Under the pieces are notes generated by a model. The model was not told the DNA's origin. It did no database searches and worked only from the letters and a program-made list of their open reading frames with translations. 6,934 nt of DNA, taken from assembly GCA_045604285.1 (NCBI GenBank), contig JAZUNS010000114.1, positions 1 to 6,934 of the forward strand, read 5' to 3'. The translations under genes were made by a program, and so were the position numbers. This document shows positions 5,738-6,934 of this stretch, one piece after another. The stretch comes from SIG636 sp045604285. Lineage in GTDB: Bacteria; Bacillota; Clostridia; Oscillospirales; CAG-382. Each line of letters opens with the position of its first letter. Within the stretch, counting starts at the first letter, position 1.

Positions 5738-6934
5738 TTAACGTATTTCAACGGTGGCGCCGGCATCCTCAAGCTGCTTTTTTAGCGCTTCTGCCTCCGC
5801 CTTGGAAACGCCTGCCTTTACGGTGCAGGGACGGGAATCCACAAGGTCCTTTGCCTCTCTCAGCCCAATGCCGTTTATTTCTACGATGGCTTTAACAACG
5901 GCAAGCCCTTTTGCCAGGTCCAAATCGGTAAGCACTACGTCATAGGTAGCTGTCGCTGCGGGGCTTGTTTTTTCCCCGTCGTTTAAAATTGCACTGAGTG
6001 CCGACAACAGATCGTCAGCCGATTCTTTTTTACCGCTATATACCTTGGCGGCGTCTTCAAGCTCGTCGTTCCATTCGTCTATGTCTATGTTGTTCCAATC
6101 CTGCTCGGTGCCGCCGTAGTATACGGTTTTAAGGCTTTCGCAGTTAAAGAAAGCGCTTTCCACAATAGAGGTTACGCTGACGGGGATGGTGATGCTTGCA
6201 AGCTTTTTACAATCGAAAAACGTATTGCTTTCTATAGTGGTTATGCCGCCGGATATAGTTACGGTCTCAAGCTCGTCACAAGAGGAAAAGGCGTATTCGC
6301 CCATGGTAGTTACGCTATCGGGGATAATAACGCTTTTAATGGCTTTACAGTCGCTGAAGGCGTACTCGCCAATGGAGGTCAAGCCAAGGGGCAGGCTTAG
6401 GCTTTTAAGCTTTTCGCAAACGTAAAAGGCGTGGTCTTCTATTACGGTAACGCTTTTGGGGATATTTACGCTTTCAAGGCTGGTGCAGTTAAAGAATGCG
6501 CCGTCCTTTATGGTGGTTATGCCGTCGGGCAGGCTTGCGCTTATAAGGTTTTTGCAGTTTTCAAAGGCGTTTGCGCCTACGGTGGTTACGCCGCTTTCTA
6601 TAACGACCTTGGTTATCTCGTCTTTTCTGCCGTGCCAGTCCTCGTCAGAGGCTTCTTCGTAATCCTTCATGGCGCCGTTGCCGGATATGGTCAGAACGCC
6701 GCCGGAAAGCTTCCAGCCGGCACCGTTGGCATTGGCTGCGGGGGCTTCGGCTTTATCGCCAAGCAGGCTTGCAAGCTCGTCTATGGCATCGGATAAGCCA
6801 TCCTGCTTTACGGGTGCAGGTGCGGAGGCTGCCTGCTTTTTAAGAAGGGCGTCCAGCTCATCATGCAGGTTGGGCTTGCTTGCCGCAGTAGCGGGTTGAG
6901 GTGCTGCAGGAGCGGGTTTAGGTGCAACCGGTGC
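5738..6934 (-). CDS. LRR_5 protein with C-terminal ribosomal L7/L12-like domain (5' end outside window)
   Basis: The frame is open to the window edge, so the N-terminus is missing; 398 residues are visible (numbered from 6934). The Met at 6670 is not the start, because the conserved BspA-type head W74-K-L-S-G-G-VLTISGNGAMKDY runs through it. Layout: an Ala/Pro-rich linker (1-72) with two short amphipathic helices (DELDALL 25-31, IDELASLL 51-58); head (74-91); seven 23-residue LRR_5 units (107-267); cap VYYGGTEQDWNNIDI (271-285); another short helix (306-318); and at 330-398 a domain matching the L7/L12 C-terminal domain almost end to end: YDVVL, AKGLAVVKAI, GIGLREAKDLVDS, then GVSKAEAEALKKQLEDAGA and VEIR. 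In ribosomes this domain binds EF-Tu, EF-G and IF2. The strongly conserved Arg of the first helix (Arg73 in E. coli) is Val here (352). Location is uncertain: LRR_5 proteins are usually exported, L12 domains are cytoplasmic. A zinc-ribbon or membrane N-terminus upstream is possible but unseen. Confidence 0.9.
   Translation of the reverse strand, partial: APVAPKPAPAAPQPATAASKPNLHDELDALLKKQAASAPAPVKQDGLSDAIDELASLLGDKAEAPAANANGAGWKLSGGVLTISGNGAMKDYEEASDEDWHGRKDEITKVVIESGVTTVGANAFENCKNLISASLPDGITTIKDGAFFNCTSLESVNIPKSVTVIEDHAFYVCEKLKSLSLPLGLTSIGEYAFSDCKAIKSVIIPDSVTTMGEYAFSSCDELETVTISGGITTIESNTFFDCKKLASITIPVSVTSIVESAFFNCESLKTVYYGGTEQDWNNIDIDEWNDELEDAAKVYSGKKESADDLLSALSAILNDGEKTSPAATATYDVVLTDLDLAKGLAVVKAIVEINGIGLREAKDLVDSRPCTVKAGVSKAEAEALKKQLEDAGATVEIR

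Noticed and set aside
5738..6670. Met at 6670 as the true start of the large LRR gene
   Set aside because: The conserved head motif continues upstream of it in frame, the frame stays open to the window edge, and no SD precedes that ATG.

Overview
The window reads as a chromosomal segment of an anaerobic, gut-type Clostridia (Firmicutes) genome, perhaps near the Oscillospiraceae/Ruminococcaceae. This is inferred from strong AGGAGG-type Shine-Dalgarno sites, two TTG starts, roughly balanced GC, BspA-type leucine-rich-repeat (LRR_5) proteins with the YYGG/W-N end cap common in gut Firmicutes, and a close match to Gram-positive-style L7/L12 sequence. No mobile element, tRNA, rRNA or CRISPR array was seen.

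All six genes lie on the minus strand, so transcription runs from high to low coordinates in three units. (1) 6934-4803: an LRR_5 protein with its N-terminus outside the window, carrying a C-terminal ribosomal L7/L12-like domain, followed 23 nt later by a smaller membrane-anchored LRR_5 protein built from near-identical 69-bp units. A strong hairpin terminator at 4746-4790 ends this unit. (2) 4715-2055: a clear sigma-A-type promoter drives two tandemly duplicated, membrane-bound family 2 glycosyltransferases of the processive (D,D,D,QxxRW) kind, ending at a terminator at 2055-2090. (3) 2043-203: another sigma-A-type promoter drives a dipeptide (L-Ala-D/L-Glu) epimerase overlapping by 23 nt a small SxxK serine hydrolase of the class A beta-lactamase fold that has no signal peptide. 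Both of these genes appear to start with TTG.

Functionally, unit 3 looks like cytoplasmic murein-peptide metabolism, unit 2 like synthesis of a membrane-extruded or surface glycan, and unit 1 like a surface or sensing LRR system. The link between the three is only that all could touch the cell envelope. The left edge (1-202) is non-coding and holds two copies of a 41-bp GC-palindrome-containing repeat with a period of 137 bp.

The most unusual item is the LRR_5-L7/L12 fusion (5738-6934): a fold normally seen outside the cell joined to the domain that recruits translational GTPases to the ribosome. The second is the pairing of a leaderless beta-lactamase-fold hydrolase with a dipeptide epimerase.
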